The translations under genes were made by a program, and so were the position numbers. Source: Bacillota bacterium (GTDB lineage: Bacteria; Bacillota; Bacilli; Tumebacillales; Effusibacillaceae). From it: a DNA stretch of 40,645 bases. The notes below the pieces were generated by a model. That model saw nothing but the letters and a program-made list of their open reading frames with translations. It was not told the DNA's origin and ran no database searches. The stretch covers positions 1 to 40,645 of the forward strand of contig JAGVBM010000338.1 of NCBI GenBank assembly GCA_020059765.1, read 5' to 3'. This document shows positions 20,501 through 28,115 of this stretch, one piece after another; the first letter of the stretch is position 1; every line of letters begins with the position of its first letter.

Positions 20501-20550
20501 TGGAGCGGGTGATGGGAATCGAACCCACGCCGCCAGCTTGGGAAGCTGGT
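20501..20550 (-). other. attP: attP core: 3' part of a tRNA-Gly gene
   Basis: On the minus strand these 50 bases are the 3' half of a tRNA: anticodon arm CCAGC-TTCCCAA-GCTGG (anticodon CCC, glycine), variable loop, T-arm GTGGG-TTCGATT-CCCAT, acceptor strand CACCCGC and TCCA. The 5' half and D-arm are absent; the following bases do not resemble them. A phage attP carries exactly such a fragment so the host tRNA is rebuilt after integration. The next gene is the integrase, with arm repeats on both sides, which supports attP rather than a decayed tRNA. Confidence 0.85.
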
Positions 20551-20648
20551 GAGGTACGTCTGTTTGCGGATGACAAAATCCGAATATCGTTGATATATCA
20601 GTGTTTTTAAGCTTTGTAATCTGGTGTAGTTTGCTCGTTTCGGATGGT

Positions 20649-20680
20649 TGTTGACGAATTCCGTCAACAGTTCGTCAACA
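20649..20680. repeat. Arm-type integrase sites (P' arm)
   Basis: CCGTCAACAGTTCGTCAACA at 20661-20680 repeats the P-arm motif with one mismatch. An inverted half copy (TGTTGACGAA) is at 20649-20658. These lie on the far side of the attP core from int. Confidence 0.65.
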
Positions 20681-20683
20681 GGA

Positions 20684-20938
20684 TCAATTTTTCTGCCTGC
20701 CTCCCGGCAATAATCTGAGATGCGTCATCGGCATATTTATCGCTTCCGCCGTCGCTCGATCCAGACTTTCACCAAGCGCTTGTACCCTTGTCTCCATGAT
20801 CATCCAGACCATTTTTCTTTTTGCATCGTCGATCGGGCAGCCCTCGCACGCCCAGTTATGAGTACATTCCGCGCAGTAGCCATCGAGCTCTTGCAGTACG
20901 GCTTCCATCTGTCGCGCCTTTTCTCTTACGTCTGACAC
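20684..20938 (-). CDS. 84-aa Cys4 protein beside attP
   Basis: From GTG 20938 behind AGGGGTGG. The protein is VSDVREKARQMEAVLQELDGY... with CAEC and CEGC separated by five residues, a compact zinc knuckle. The rest is helical. It is the last gene of an accessory operon (21525 to 20684) between the lysis genes and attP. Its start lies inside the end of the upstream gene, an overlap of 83 bases. Function unknown. Confidence 0.55.
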   Translation of the reverse strand: MSDVREKARQMEAVLQELDGYCAECTHNWACEGCPIDDAKRKMVWMIMETRVQALGESLDRATAEAINMPMTHLRLLPGGRQKN

Positions 20939-21203
20939 GCTTACCACCCCTTTCTTCTGCATCGTTTCTTGGGGTCAGGAATACAATATCAGCAGGTTTG
21001 TTTTTCATGAGTCGGTGTTCCGTAGGGAACCCGGCTTTTTTCTGTTTCTGAAAAGTGCGTTCGGTGATCGGCCGGGGTCGGGTCCAGTAGAGGGATTCGA
21101 TGTTGTTCCAGGAGCCCATTGTCACCAGCTCCTGCTTGAAAAAAAGTTTCCGGCCAGATGGGTACTCCTCAACGATATACTTCACGGTCTGTTTGCTGTG
21201 CAT
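20856..21203 (-). CDS. 115-aa basic accessory protein
   Basis: Begins MHSKQTVKYIVEEYPSGRKL and ends in a strongly basic tail (EERGGKRVRRKRKGATDG...). ATG 21203 follows GAGGTGATGAAGTG and shares its A with the previous stop. The first 75 residues look like a compact globular domain; the tail overlaps the next gene in another phase. No family recognised. Confidence 0.55.
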   Translation of the reverse strand: MHSKQTVKYIVEEYPSGRKLFFKQELVTMGSWNNIESLYWTRPRPITERTFQKQKKAGFPTEHRLMKNKPADIVFLTPRNDAEERGGKRVRRKRKGATDGSRTARARWLLRGMYS

Positions 21204-21382
21204 CACTTCATCACCTCGACCGTAATCCGGACGTGCGTGTAGGGGATGACGTTTTGCAGCACGTGTTCGAGCCATGCGTCGATGAGTTCGTCTTTGACAA
21301 AGCGCTCATAAATGATCTCCGGCTCATCGATCCGCTCGTAGCTGTACGGGCCCTGCAACTGAAAGATAAACACCGGAATCAA
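21203..21382 (-). CDS. 59-aa accessory protein
   Basis: Begins MIPVFIFQLQGPYSYERIDEPEIIYE. TTG 21382 has GGGGAGGTG eight bases upstream and overlaps the TGA of the membrane gene (TTGA). A longer reading back to 21571 lacks a ribosome site. It is hydrophobic at the start and acidic later. No domain recognised. Confidence 0.5.
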   Translation of the reverse strand: MIPVFIFQLQGPYSYERIDEPEIIYERFVKDELIDAWLEHVLQNVIPYTHVRITVEVMK

Positions 21383-21525
21383 AACCCAAACACCTCCCCG
21401 ATCATCTTCGGCAGCAGGTAAAACGTTGCCCATGCGACGAAGCCGACTGAAATGCCGATGCCAACGAGCGCCAGCAGATCTCCGGCGACTTTGGTCAACA
21501 ACCAGAGTTTCACCAGGTCTTTCAT
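21379..21525 (-). CDS. 48-aa single-span membrane protein
   Basis: Begins MKDLVKLWLLTKVAGDLLAL and has one transmembrane helix (about residues 15-38) with a charged N-terminus. ATG 21525 follows AAAGGA. It is the first gene of the accessory operon that ends at attP. It could be a small holin-like or superinfection-related protein; nothing decides between them. Confidence 0.5.
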   Translation of the reverse strand: MKDLVKLWLLTKVAGDLLALVGIGISVGFVAWATFYLLPKMIGEVFGF

Positions 21526-21607
21526 TCGTACCATCCTTTCTGTTTGGGATGGTATATCTTATGCACGACATAGCATCTTTGATGACACTTTTTTATGCGT
21601 ATGAGAC

Positions 21608-21634
21608 AAAAAAATTAGCCGCTATATTTGCGGC
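21608..21634 (-). terminator. Terminator after the XRE gene
   Basis: GCCGC and GCGGC pair around a 7-base loop over the stop codon of the 62-aa XRE gene, followed on the minus strand by TAATTTTTTT. Confidence 0.7.
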
Positions 21635-21810
21635 CAGATGTCGTATACGGAAAGTCCTAATGTTTTCGCTATAGAATACGCTTTATCAAGGGAAGGTACT
21701 TTCCCGTTTATGTATGAATGTATCGTGTTGCGGTTTACACCTGAGCGCTCTGCAAGCCATTTGATCATTATACCGCGGTCTTCCAGTATTTCCTTTAGTT
21801 TGCATTCCAC
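21622..21810 (-). CDS. 62-aa XRE-type regulator
   Basis: From GTG 21810 behind GAGGTGGGG. Reads VECKLKEILEDRGIMIKWLAERSG... with a complete XRE helix-turn-helix (IKWLAERSGVNRNTIHSYINGK and LDKAYSIAKTLGLSVYDIWP), like YozG-type regulators. It has its own terminator, so it is a separate unit beside the Lys/Ala-rich membrane gene. It may keep this accessory region silent or active during lysogeny. Confidence 0.75.
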   Translation of the reverse strand: MECKLKEILEDRGIMIKWLAERSGVNRNTIHSYINGKVPSLDKAYSIAKTLGLSVYDIWPQI

Positions 21811-21884
21811 ATCCCCCACCTCACCACGGATATTTCGGCAGCGGACTTGTCGAATCCTTTGGCGAAGCGTGGGAGGTTTTGGCG

Positions 21885-21911
21885 AAAAAAAAATCCCGCC
21901 CGAGGGCAGGA
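21885..21911 (-). terminator. Terminator of the membrane-protein gene
   Basis: A G+C-rich hairpin (TCCtGCC with GGCgGGA) is followed on the minus strand by nine T's. It lies right after the stop of the gene at 21920. Confidence 0.75.
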
Positions 21912-21919
21912 GGCGTACT

Positions 21920-22681
21920 CTAGTTTGTCTGGATCTTACGTATAACTGGGTGTTCCCAGTAGTTCTCTGCGACCTTCGGGATACCGCTCCAAGAGAAGTT
22001 TTCCCAAACGATCTTTCCTCTCGTTTCAGACCCAAACTCCATCTTCATCACGTTATCATTTGAAGTCTTTCCATACGCATCTTGCAGTGGTAGCACGATA
22101 TTAAAAGCGACGGTCTTAATTTCTTTGTTGTCATTCAAAGCCTTTAACACATCGTAAGCATCCATCCACATACCTTGCTTGATCATTTTCTCGCTGAAAT
22201 TGTCTTGAGCGAACACACGGATGAGCAGGAACCCATTGTCCTTATTGAAGTTCAATTCCAGAATGCTGTCTTTTTTGTCATAAGAGTTAGTTTCACCGAA
22301 AGCCTTATGCACAGCCGTCTTTGCAGCATTTTCCGGTTTTTTGGCTTCGACATCCGTTTTTGCTTTCGCTTCTGCTTCAGCCTTCGCTTTTGCCTCAGCT
22401 TCCGCTTGGGCTTTTGCTTCTTCCTCAGCTTTCTTCTTATCCTGTTCCGCCTTCACAGCTGTGTCTACCGTTTGTATTTGATTTGTTTCAGGGGCAGTTG
22501 TTTGACTTGTTTTTTCTGGATCAGAAAAGATTACAAAAAGTGCGATGACAGCCCATGCCGAGACAAGTGCTCGCAATCCTTTTGATTTTGTTCGTTTCCA
22601 CAGCAGGAAAATACCTATGTACGGAGCGAAGATGCAAAGTAAAATGATGAACCATTTCCTTTGATGCCATTTTTCTTCCAT
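21920..22681 (-). CDS. Membrane protein with Ala/Lys/Glu repeats (likely moron)
   Basis: 253 aa. Two hydrophobic segments (about 10-27 and 36-53) anchor it in the membrane. A long A-E-A-K type helical stalk spans residues 80-115. A C-terminal folded domain (about 120-250) contains DSILELNFNKDNGFLLIRVFAQDNF and AYDVLKALNDNKEIKTVAFNIVLPL. The arrangement resembles exported lysogenic-conversion proteins. ATG 22681 follows AAAGGGGGAA. It has its own terminator and stands between the endolysin and the XRE gene, an independent unit. Surface display or superinfection interference is plausible; no specific family is recognised. Confidence 0.65.
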   Translation of the reverse strand: MEEKWHQRKWFIILLCIFAPYIGIFLLWKRTKSKGLRALVSAWAVIALFVIFSDPEKTSQTTAPETNQIQTVDTAVKAEQDKKKAEEEAKAQAEAEAKAKAEAEAKAKTDVEAKKPENAAKTAVHKAFGETNSYDKKDSILELNFNKDNGFLLIRVFAQDNFSEKMIKQGMWMDAYDVLKALNDNKEIKTVAFNIVLPLQDAYGKTSNDNVMKMEFGSETRGKIVWENFSWSGIPKVAENYWEHPVIRKIQTN

Positions 22682-22748
22682 CAGTAATTCCCCCTTTCAA
22701 GGTTGCAATAAATAGTATTCTTCTCTTGGAAATAAAATCCTTCCCAAA

Positions 22749-22775
22749 CAAAAAAGCCCCGGCCGAAGCCGAGGC
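22749..22775 (-). terminator. Late operon terminator after endolysin
   Basis: GCCCCGGC-CGAA-GCCGAGGC forms a strong hairpin with a run of T's after it on the minus strand. It lies just past the endolysin stop and closes the late operon. Confidence 0.85.
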
Positions 22776-22780
22776 GAGTG

Positions 22781-23884
22781 TCACTTTTCCACCATATTTT
22801 TGAGCACCGCACAAAGCGTGCCCATATCTATTATTTCAGCCGGATCGTGGTCACTGGTCAGGAAACCTTTTGACCTGGCCCAATCGACTGCTTCTTGTTT
22901 CCAGTCTGTTTGCACCTGCAGACTGCACATCTCTTTCCACATAGCGAGGATGGATTGACCGTATCCATCGCCAGGTACCGCCCATTTGCCGTTCAAGTCC
23001 TCCCAATTCGGTGCGCTTCCTCGCTTTCCAACCTGCGCCAAGAGATCAAAACGAGGATCCACAAGAACAATACCGGCAGGTAGAGTGTCAGTCGTTGCGT
23101 AGCCCCAAAGATGCTGAAACTGCGCTTCGATGCCTTGCTCTGGTGTTCTGAATGATGCACCGGCCGCACCTCCGTTTGTAGCCCCAAGTCCAGCGAAGTT
23201 GTTTTGTTCAGGCTTCACCTGTCCGCCGAAATGCCAAGCGCCGGTCTCTTTGATGGATTGGCAGAAAGCCAGGTCGCCGGTGATTCCATATTTCTCTCCT
23301 ATATCAAGGTAAAGCTGTGCATAATCAGGCGCGTTGGGATTCTTACGTTTCAGATATTCCCTCATCTGCGCGACTGTGGCTGTTGCCTGCCCAAAGATTG
23401 ATGTCTTTTCAGTGGCGCTACGATACTGCCCGTATTTCATTTCTTCCAGCGGGAAATTCTTCCCGGGGCATGCATTCGGCTGCCAGTGTTTGTGGCCATC
23501 GACCGCTTTCACATTTTTAAAAATGCCTTTCAAGTAGCCGATGAGCCAGATACCGGCATTGAACTGTTCGTCCGACATGGCAGTGTCTACATTCTCAAAG
23601 TCTCCCTGAAAGCCGATGTGTACCAAGTGGTCGTTGTGATTCAGGATACCGGCCCCCATATACGTACCGCGCCCGCGGTAGACCTCCCCTTTTTTGCTGA
23701 TCCAGTAGTTATACCCGATCCCGGACCAGCCCCGGGAGATATGCCACTGGTGAATGGTTTGAATATCTGCCGTAGGGTGCGCCATGTGATGCAGCGCAAT
23801 GCCATCTACACGATCCGGATCCAACCAGACGCGGAACTCATCGTTTGCCCAGGTGAGGTTGGGATTGAGAATCTGGTAGTTCAT
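22781..23884 (-). CDS. Endolysin: amidase plus glucosaminidase
   Basis: 367 aa and probably bifunctional. The N-terminal amidase_2/PGRP domain (about 10-155) has the zinc ligands H32 (ALHHMAH), H131 (DGHKHW) and C139 (ACPGKNFP), and Y60. The middle domain (about 172-320) is glucosaminidase-like (FlgJ type), with CQSIKETGAW holding catalytic E213 and NNFAGLGA. The last 45 residues form a short helical module. It would cut both the peptide-sugar link and the glycan of peptidoglycan. Its start overlaps the holin end by four bases, forming the lysis cassette. Confidence 0.92.
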   Translation of the reverse strand: MNYQILNPNLTWANDEFRVWLDPDRVDGIALHHMAHPTADIQTIHQWHISRGWSGIGYNYWISKKGEVYRGRGTYMGAGILNHNDHLVHIGFQGDFENVDTAMSDEQFNAGIWLIGYLKGIFKNVKAVDGHKHWQPNACPGKNFPLEEMKYGQYRSATEKTSIFGQATATVAQMREYLKRKNPNAPDYAQLYLDIGEKYGITGDLAFCQSIKETGAWHFGGQVKPEQNNFAGLGATNGGAAGASFRTPEQGIEAQFQHLWGYATTDTLPAGIVLVDPRFDLLAQVGKRGSAPNWEDLNGKWAVPGDGYGQSILAMWKEMCSLQVQTDWKQEAVDWARSKGFLTSDHDPAEIIDMGTLCAVLKNMVEK

Positions 23885-24357
23885 CTCGAATCATCTCCCG
23901 GTTGCCGCTGCATCGATCGCGACATTTTCGCTTTCAACTCGGATTCCACCGAATTGAAAATGAATTCTGGAATCCATTTCCCCCAACCGGCCCGGATTGA
24001 ATTTGCCGTGAAACTTTGCCACGTGTGATAGATCAGAGCTGTGACGATACCATAAAAGATAACCCCGGGAGTCCGAAAGGCAAGATCAAGCAGATTGGCA
24101 AATGCGGGCAGAGAAAGGATCACTACGGTTCGCAGAATACCCGCGATCCCATACTCCGAGGAATATGTCCCGTCTTTCCGCGCAGCTGCGATTCCTGACA
24201 TCCAATCATAACCGATAGCCGCGAGCAATACCGCCACAAACATGAGATGATCCGGCCCATACACCAATTCAATCACCCCGCCGAGTCCGCCTCCGATCAA
24301 TGCCGCCACCCCCGTTTCAATCCTGAATACATTGTCCAGATTCAAGTCTTTCAGCAC
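23881..24357 (-). CDS. Phage holin (holin_4 family)
   Basis: 158 aa from GTG 24357 behind GAGGAG. Several hydrophobic helices are visible (about residues 15-30, 36-52, 73-90 and 97-115). The family phrase IGYDWMSGIAAARKDGTYSSEYGIAGILRT is characteristic of the toxin-secretion/phage-lysis holins (PF05105 type). A charged C-terminal tail follows. It forms membrane lesions that release the adjacent endolysin. A hairpin terminator lies just upstream, so the cassette may have its own promoter. Confidence 0.9.
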   Translation of the reverse strand: MLKDLNLDNVFRIETGVAALIGGGLGGVIELVYGPDHLMFVAVLLAAIGYDWMSGIAAARKDGTYSSEYGIAGILRTVVILSLPAFANLLDLAFRTPGVIFYGIVTALIYHTWQSFTANSIRAGWGKWIPEFIFNSVESELKAKMSRSMQRQPGDDSR

Positions 24358-24391
24358 AAAAATCACTCTCCTCAGTTTTTTGGTGCAAAAC

Positions 24392-24417
24392 AAAAAAGCC
24401 TACTCTAAAAGAGCGGC
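24392..24417 (-). terminator. Terminator between tail genes and holin
   Basis: GCC-TA-CTCT and AGAG-C-GGC form a bulged hairpin followed on the minus strand by TTTTTTG. It overlaps the stop of the 64-aa gene. Confidence 0.65.
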
Positions 24418-24594
24418 TCGTAAATCTTCAAGCAGTTGGTTCTTTTCAGCAGTTGTCATTTGTGCGACCGGCTTCGCTTGCTGAATTCGTTCCTTGGCCG
24501 TAAGCGGCCGGGAGAAGTTTACTGTCTGGCCTGTTCCCTTCGGATGGTTCTTTGGCTGCGTTCCGATCTCTGCATTGAGATGCCTCATAGTCAC
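24400..24594 (-). CDS. 64-aa tail-region protein
   Basis: Begins MTMRHLNAEIGTQPKNHPKG... and ends in a helix TTAEKNQLLEDLRAALLE. GTG 24594 overlaps the preceding stop (GTGA), with ATG 24588 as alternative. Small proteins at this spot, between tail fibre and holin, are common in Firmicutes phages and may be fibre chaperones. Function unknown. Confidence 0.6.
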   Translation of the reverse strand: MTMRHLNAEIGTQPKNHPKGTGQTVNFSRPLTAKERIQQAKPVAQMTTAEKNQLLEDLRAALLE

Positions 24595-25061
24595 ACCGCC
24601 TTCACTGATACTTGGTTCTGGCCGTACTTTGTAGTGGACTTCGCGATTATCACGATGTCACCCGGTACGGTCGCGGTCACTGGCAGCCGCGCCTGACCGT
24701 TTACGCAAATGACGGTCTGAATGAGGGTTCCTGATCCGTCACGGAATTCGATCGGCTCTGTGCTGGCCGGATCGTCGACCGTGGCCGTGATGGTTGCCGT
24801 ATCAATGCCGTTTGCGGTGATTTGCGGCTTATCTACTGTTACGGTAATGCGTTTGAACACGTTGACGGACTGGACGACTCCGTTGACGATGACGCCTTCC
24901 ACGCTACCCGCGGCAAGTATCTGCTGTACAAGCGGGTCGTTATCGTTGATCCGGAAAACGAGTTCGCCTGGCTGCGGGTCGTAGGGCACGCCGTCTGGAT
25001 AAAGCGAGTTCGTGCCGAAATCGGTGATTCTTTTACCTTGTTGATCAAAAATTATCAACAT
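24591..25061 (-). CDS. Tail-associated protein with Ig-like domain
   Basis: 156 aa from ATG 25061, behind AAAGGATGGTG. The first 75 residues are MLIIFDQQGKRITDFG..., a tail accessory fold. The last 80 (ITVTVDKPQITANGIDTATITATVDDP...) form an invasin/Big_1-like Ig domain, often used by phage tails to bind carbohydrates. It follows the tail fibre gene and is probably a fibre-tip or host-binding component. Confidence 0.7.
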   Translation of the reverse strand: MLIIFDQQGKRITDFGTNSLYPDGVPYDPQPGELVFRINDNDPLVQQILAAGSVEGVIVNGVVQSVNVFKRITVTVDKPQITANGIDTATITATVDDPASTEPIEFRDGSGTLIQTVICVNGQARLPVTATVPGDIVIIAKSTTKYGQNQVSVKAV

Positions 25062-25077
25062 TATTTTCACCATCCTT

Positions 25078-26214
25078 TTATATAAAGGCTGTATAGTTAA
25101 AAACAACACCGTTTTCGTTCGATGTATCAGCAAATGAGCCGCTATCGCCAACGATGAAACCATTCGTCGTTATGTCGACCAGATAATATGGAGACCCACC
25201 ACCAGACTTATATCCAGTTACACTATTTCCATCTCCAATAATCCTTATAGTGTGGTCAGCTGCGTTGCCCACAAGTCCGATATAGGTTACAGGTGTTGTT
25301 CCTCCAGATACAATAACCATTTTAGGGGTCGCCCCAATATTTATCGTTCGACTAGCTGTCCCATCACCTGTATATGATCCCGTGATTTTGGTGACGGCGG
25401 AACTTGCAAGCGCAAAAGCGCTCGCATGTTGGCCGTCTAGCATGTCGGCATCCAACCCGCTTCCGGATCCGTCGTTTCCGGCGTGCCATATGGTACTCGT
25501 GCCTACTCTAGCTACTGCTCCTGATATTTCCGGCATAAACTGAAAATTACCGCTATTGTCGATACCGAAGTATCCTTGTCTATCTCCTTGGCCATCAAGA
25601 AACTCAACATAGTTCCATCCACCTTCTTTGGTTCCTGCCGTTGACCCTGCATCTGTTTGCTTGAGCCTGAGGATGCCGTCCGTTGAGCTTTCGATAGTAA
25701 GACCACCTGTCATCGTATCCCCAGCCCTATTGACGGGTCTAATTCCCGCCAGCATCAATATCGCCGATACCAATCCGGGCAGAAGATTCGCCTGCCGTTG
25801 CGCAACGTCTGTCACGGCCAAAATATTCCCACTTGCATCTGTCGTAACTTGATAGAGAGCAATATAATTCGCCTGTGCGCTGTGAGCAGTTCCCCATGAG
25901 AGCGTCCCGTCAGGATTGAGATCGAGATAATACGTAGTCGACGCGACCGATGTCGTAAAAGTTGTGCTCGCCGGATTTCGTTTACGAAGTGTATTGTCTG
26001 TTTGTTTCGGATAAGCCGTACCGCCCGTAAAATCAAGTTGATTGGCGATCGATCCATTTTTGACTGCCGTACAACCCGAGAGGACAAACGGGTCAAACAA
26101 GCCTACTGGATACGATTGCACAGATTCGTCGTATTGAGTTTCCATCCTGTTTAGTTCTGCTGCTGAAATACCTGGTGCCGCTCCTTCGTTCCAGGTTGTT
26201 TTCGTATATGGCAT
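25078..26214 (-). CDS. Tail fibre protein
   Basis: 378 aa beginning MPYTKTTWNEGAAPGISAAELNRMETQY, the standard start of Firmicutes phage fibres. A central collagen-poor shaft has the repeat-like AGDTMTGGLTIESS motif and the fibre signature WHAGNDGSGSGLDADMLDGQHASAF. The C-terminal 100 residues are beta-rich (VTKITGSYTGDGTASRTI...VFNYTAF), the likely receptor-binding tip. Gly/Ser/Thr-rich composition fits a trimeric fibre. Confidence 0.88.
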   Translation of the reverse strand: MPYTKTTWNEGAAPGISAAELNRMETQYDESVQSYPVGLFDPFVLSGCTAVKNGSIANQLDFTGGTAYPKQTDNTLRKRNPASTTFTTSVASTTYYLDLNPDGTLSWGTAHSAQANYIALYQVTTDASGNILAVTDVAQRQANLLPGLVSAILMLAGIRPVNRAGDTMTGGLTIESSTDGILRLKQTDAGSTAGTKEGGWNYVEFLDGQGDRQGYFGIDNSGNFQFMPEISGAVARVGTSTIWHAGNDGSGSGLDADMLDGQHASAFALASSAVTKITGSYTGDGTASRTINIGATPKMVIVSGGTTPVTYIGLVGNAADHTIRIIGDGNSVTGYKSGGGSPYYLVDITTNGFIVGDSGSFADTSNENGVVFNYTAFI

Positions 26215-26218
26215 TTGA

Positions 26219-26689
26219 TCACACCCTTCCTATCGTGTCAGTTCGGACGATATTGATCGACTCCAAGTTCGTCTTATCCTTCGTCCACAATACCCTCGAA
26301 ATGAGAATACCTGTGTTCGGCGAACCAGTTGCCCCAGCCCCCGCAAAAATCCCAATCTCGCGAATACTGATATTCGCCTCTGTCGGGGCTATATAGCAGG
26401 TACTTTCCAATACTCCGGTTCCTTGCACGGCCTGTTTCGTAAACGCCTTTCGAAACGCTTCTGCGCCGAGCTGCGTATTCGTGTTTACAAGTGGCAGGAT
26501 TGTTCCGTTGTCCGTGCCTAGAGCCAGGTATTTGAGTGTGAGGTCTGTCACCGTGCCGTCGAGCGCATCGCGGATCAGGTTGAGCGCGCCGTCTGTTATC
26601 AGGTTTTTGATCTTGTGAACTTCTGTCCCGTTTGGCCCAAAGACATGGATTTCATATTCGCCCAACCAGCCAAAGATATTATCAACCAC
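26219..26689 (-). CDS. Tail/baseplate protein
   Basis: 156 aa from GTG 26689, behind AAAGGAGTGG; a longer reading to 26815 overlaps the hub gene and lacks a site. Reads VVDNIFGWLGEYEIHVFGPNGTEVHKIKN..., with a tail-protein-like beta core and TRVLWTKDKTN-style ending. Homologous short proteins lie between the tail hub and fibre in related phages and probably make the adaptor for the fibre. Confidence 0.65.
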   Translation of the reverse strand: MVDNIFGWLGEYEIHVFGPNGTEVHKIKNLITDGALNLIRDALDGTVTDLTLKYLALGTDNGTILPLVNTNTQLGAEAFRKAFTKQAVQGTGVLESTCYIAPTEANISIREIGIFAGAGATGSPNTGILISRVLWTKDKTNLESINIVRTDTIGRV

Positions 26690-26702
26690 AAAACCACTCC
26701 TT

Positions 26703-28115
26703 TCAGCAGGGATAAAGCGTAGAACTCGGATAAAGAGTAGCGGACGGAACCGGGCACGCATACACCGTCTGTGTCTGATTTTCCGTCCATCCCCACGATT
26801 CGAACTGAGTGACAAGCCGGACCAAGATCTCGTTCTCGCGAATCACGAATGTCTGACCGGCTTTCACGAGCTTCCGGAAGAAGTTTACCCATCCGCCAAC
26901 CACTTCACCATCCACAGCCTCTACGCTGTAGCGAATGACGTTGCCGGACACATTGTCAATATTCACCCGCTGAATCAGATATTGCCCGGTCAGGCCCCTG
27001 GATGGAAGGTCGATGGTCAAGAGTTGACCTGCTTTCAGACCGCTTTTGAAGGTCGTAAACGTCACCCGCTTGTCGATCTTTCCGTATCGGCGAAGTCGGC
27101 CTTTCGCGTATTCGAGAGCCGCATCTGCATCATCGATCGATGCTTGCTGTTCGACAGCTTCGTAGACCCCTGTTCCGCCCTCCTTGGTCTTGCGGTCTTG
27201 TATCCCGGCGGCATCTTCGGAAACGACGATGATCGGGAAAAAGCCTTTGTATATGATCTCAAATACATCTGTTGAAGTCAGCAACGTACCTGCATCGTCC
27301 TGCTTGATCTCTGTTTTGCCTTTGTTCCAGTAGAAATCCTTGCCACTGTCCAAACCGCCGATTCCTACTGTCTTAGGAACGGTGTTCACTGTGATCGTCG
27401 GCACTTCAGCAATTGGATAAAAGACATTGAACACCCGTTTGTCTCCGTCCCCTTTTTGTCGTTCAGTCTGCGGGTCAGTCACGTCCTGACCAGCTCGGAT
27501 GTATTGCCGGTTGCGGTACTGACTCCGGTCATGCGTGACTTTCAGGTCGCGCGTCGGTTGACTTGTCTCTGTGATCGACCAAGGTGCATCGTTTGTAGTA
27601 CGCTCCAGGAAGTGCAGCACCTTGTTTGCGTCGATATAAAACATGAAGCCTGTGAGCTCCGCAACGTCCTGCAGGGCCTCACTGGCTCGGTCATAGTTGA
27701 ACACGGCTGCCGACACAGTTGGCCCGGTTTGGATTGTACCGGCTGTGACTCCTTCGTCAGCAAGATACTTCGTCAAGAGATCGTTAACGATGAATCCCGC
27801 CGTCTGGTTCCGATACGTTTCCGCGACGATCTTGCGGTCAGCGATCTGATGCCAGTCAACGCACGTGACCGAATATACCAGGTCCGTTCGAGCGATCAGG
27901 TCGGACTCTTCCACCTCGTCGATCGTCCCGCCGAAGATCCGGACACCAGCATCGTCCTCGATGATGATTTCCATGCCTTCCTCCGGTGCGCCGAGACCGG
28001 ATAGATTCATCATCTCGAATGTACACACGCTTCGCTCGTTGATCTGGTCGGTGATCCGCAGGGTTCCGTCTGAAATATCAGCGCCTCGATTTACACCAGC
28101 AATCTTGACGATCAT
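26703..28115 (-). CDS. Tail tip/baseplate hub protein
   Basis: 470 aa. The start MIVKIAGVNRGADISDGTLRI, TIDEVEESDL, and a VgrG/gpD-like central fold suggest a baseplate hub (gp27-like). The C-terminal part resembles the phage late control gene D type. The last residues are a repeat of the form TLYPSSTLYPC. It overlaps the tape measure stop by four bases. No separate distal tail (Dit) gene is evident beside it, so the hub may fill both roles. Confidence 0.75.
   Translation of the reverse strand: MIVKIAGVNRGADISDGTLRITDQINERSVCTFEMMNLSGLGAPEEGMEIIIEDDAGVRIFGGTIDEVEESDLIARTDLVYSVTCVDWHQIADRKIVAETYRNQTAGFIVNDLLTKYLADEGVTAGTIQTGPTVSAAVFNYDRASEALQDVAELTGFMFYIDANKVLHFLERTTNDAPWSITETSQPTRDLKVTHDRSQYRNRQYIRAGQDVTDPQTERQKGDGDKRVFNVFYPIAEVPTITVNTVPKTVGIGGLDSGKDFYWNKGKTEIKQDDAGTLLTSTDVFEIIYKGFFPIIVVSEDAAGIQDRKTKEGGTGVYEAVEQQASIDDADAALEYAKGRLRRYGKIDKRVTFTTFKSGLKAGQLLTIDLPSRGLTGQYLIQRVNIDNVSGNVIRYSVEAVDGEVVGGWVNFFRKLVKAGQTFVIRENEILVRLVTQFESWGWTENQTQTVYACPVPSATLYPSSTLYPC

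Noticed and set aside
20340..20552. A 70-aa plus-strand frame ending in NRTHAASLGSW
   Set aside because: This ending is the well-known artefact of reading through a tRNA-Gly fragment; the rest overlaps int in another phase.
20501..20556. A complete tRNA-Gly gene
   Set aside because: Only the anticodon arm, T-arm and 3' acceptor are present; no D-arm or 5' acceptor strand follows. Called as attP core.
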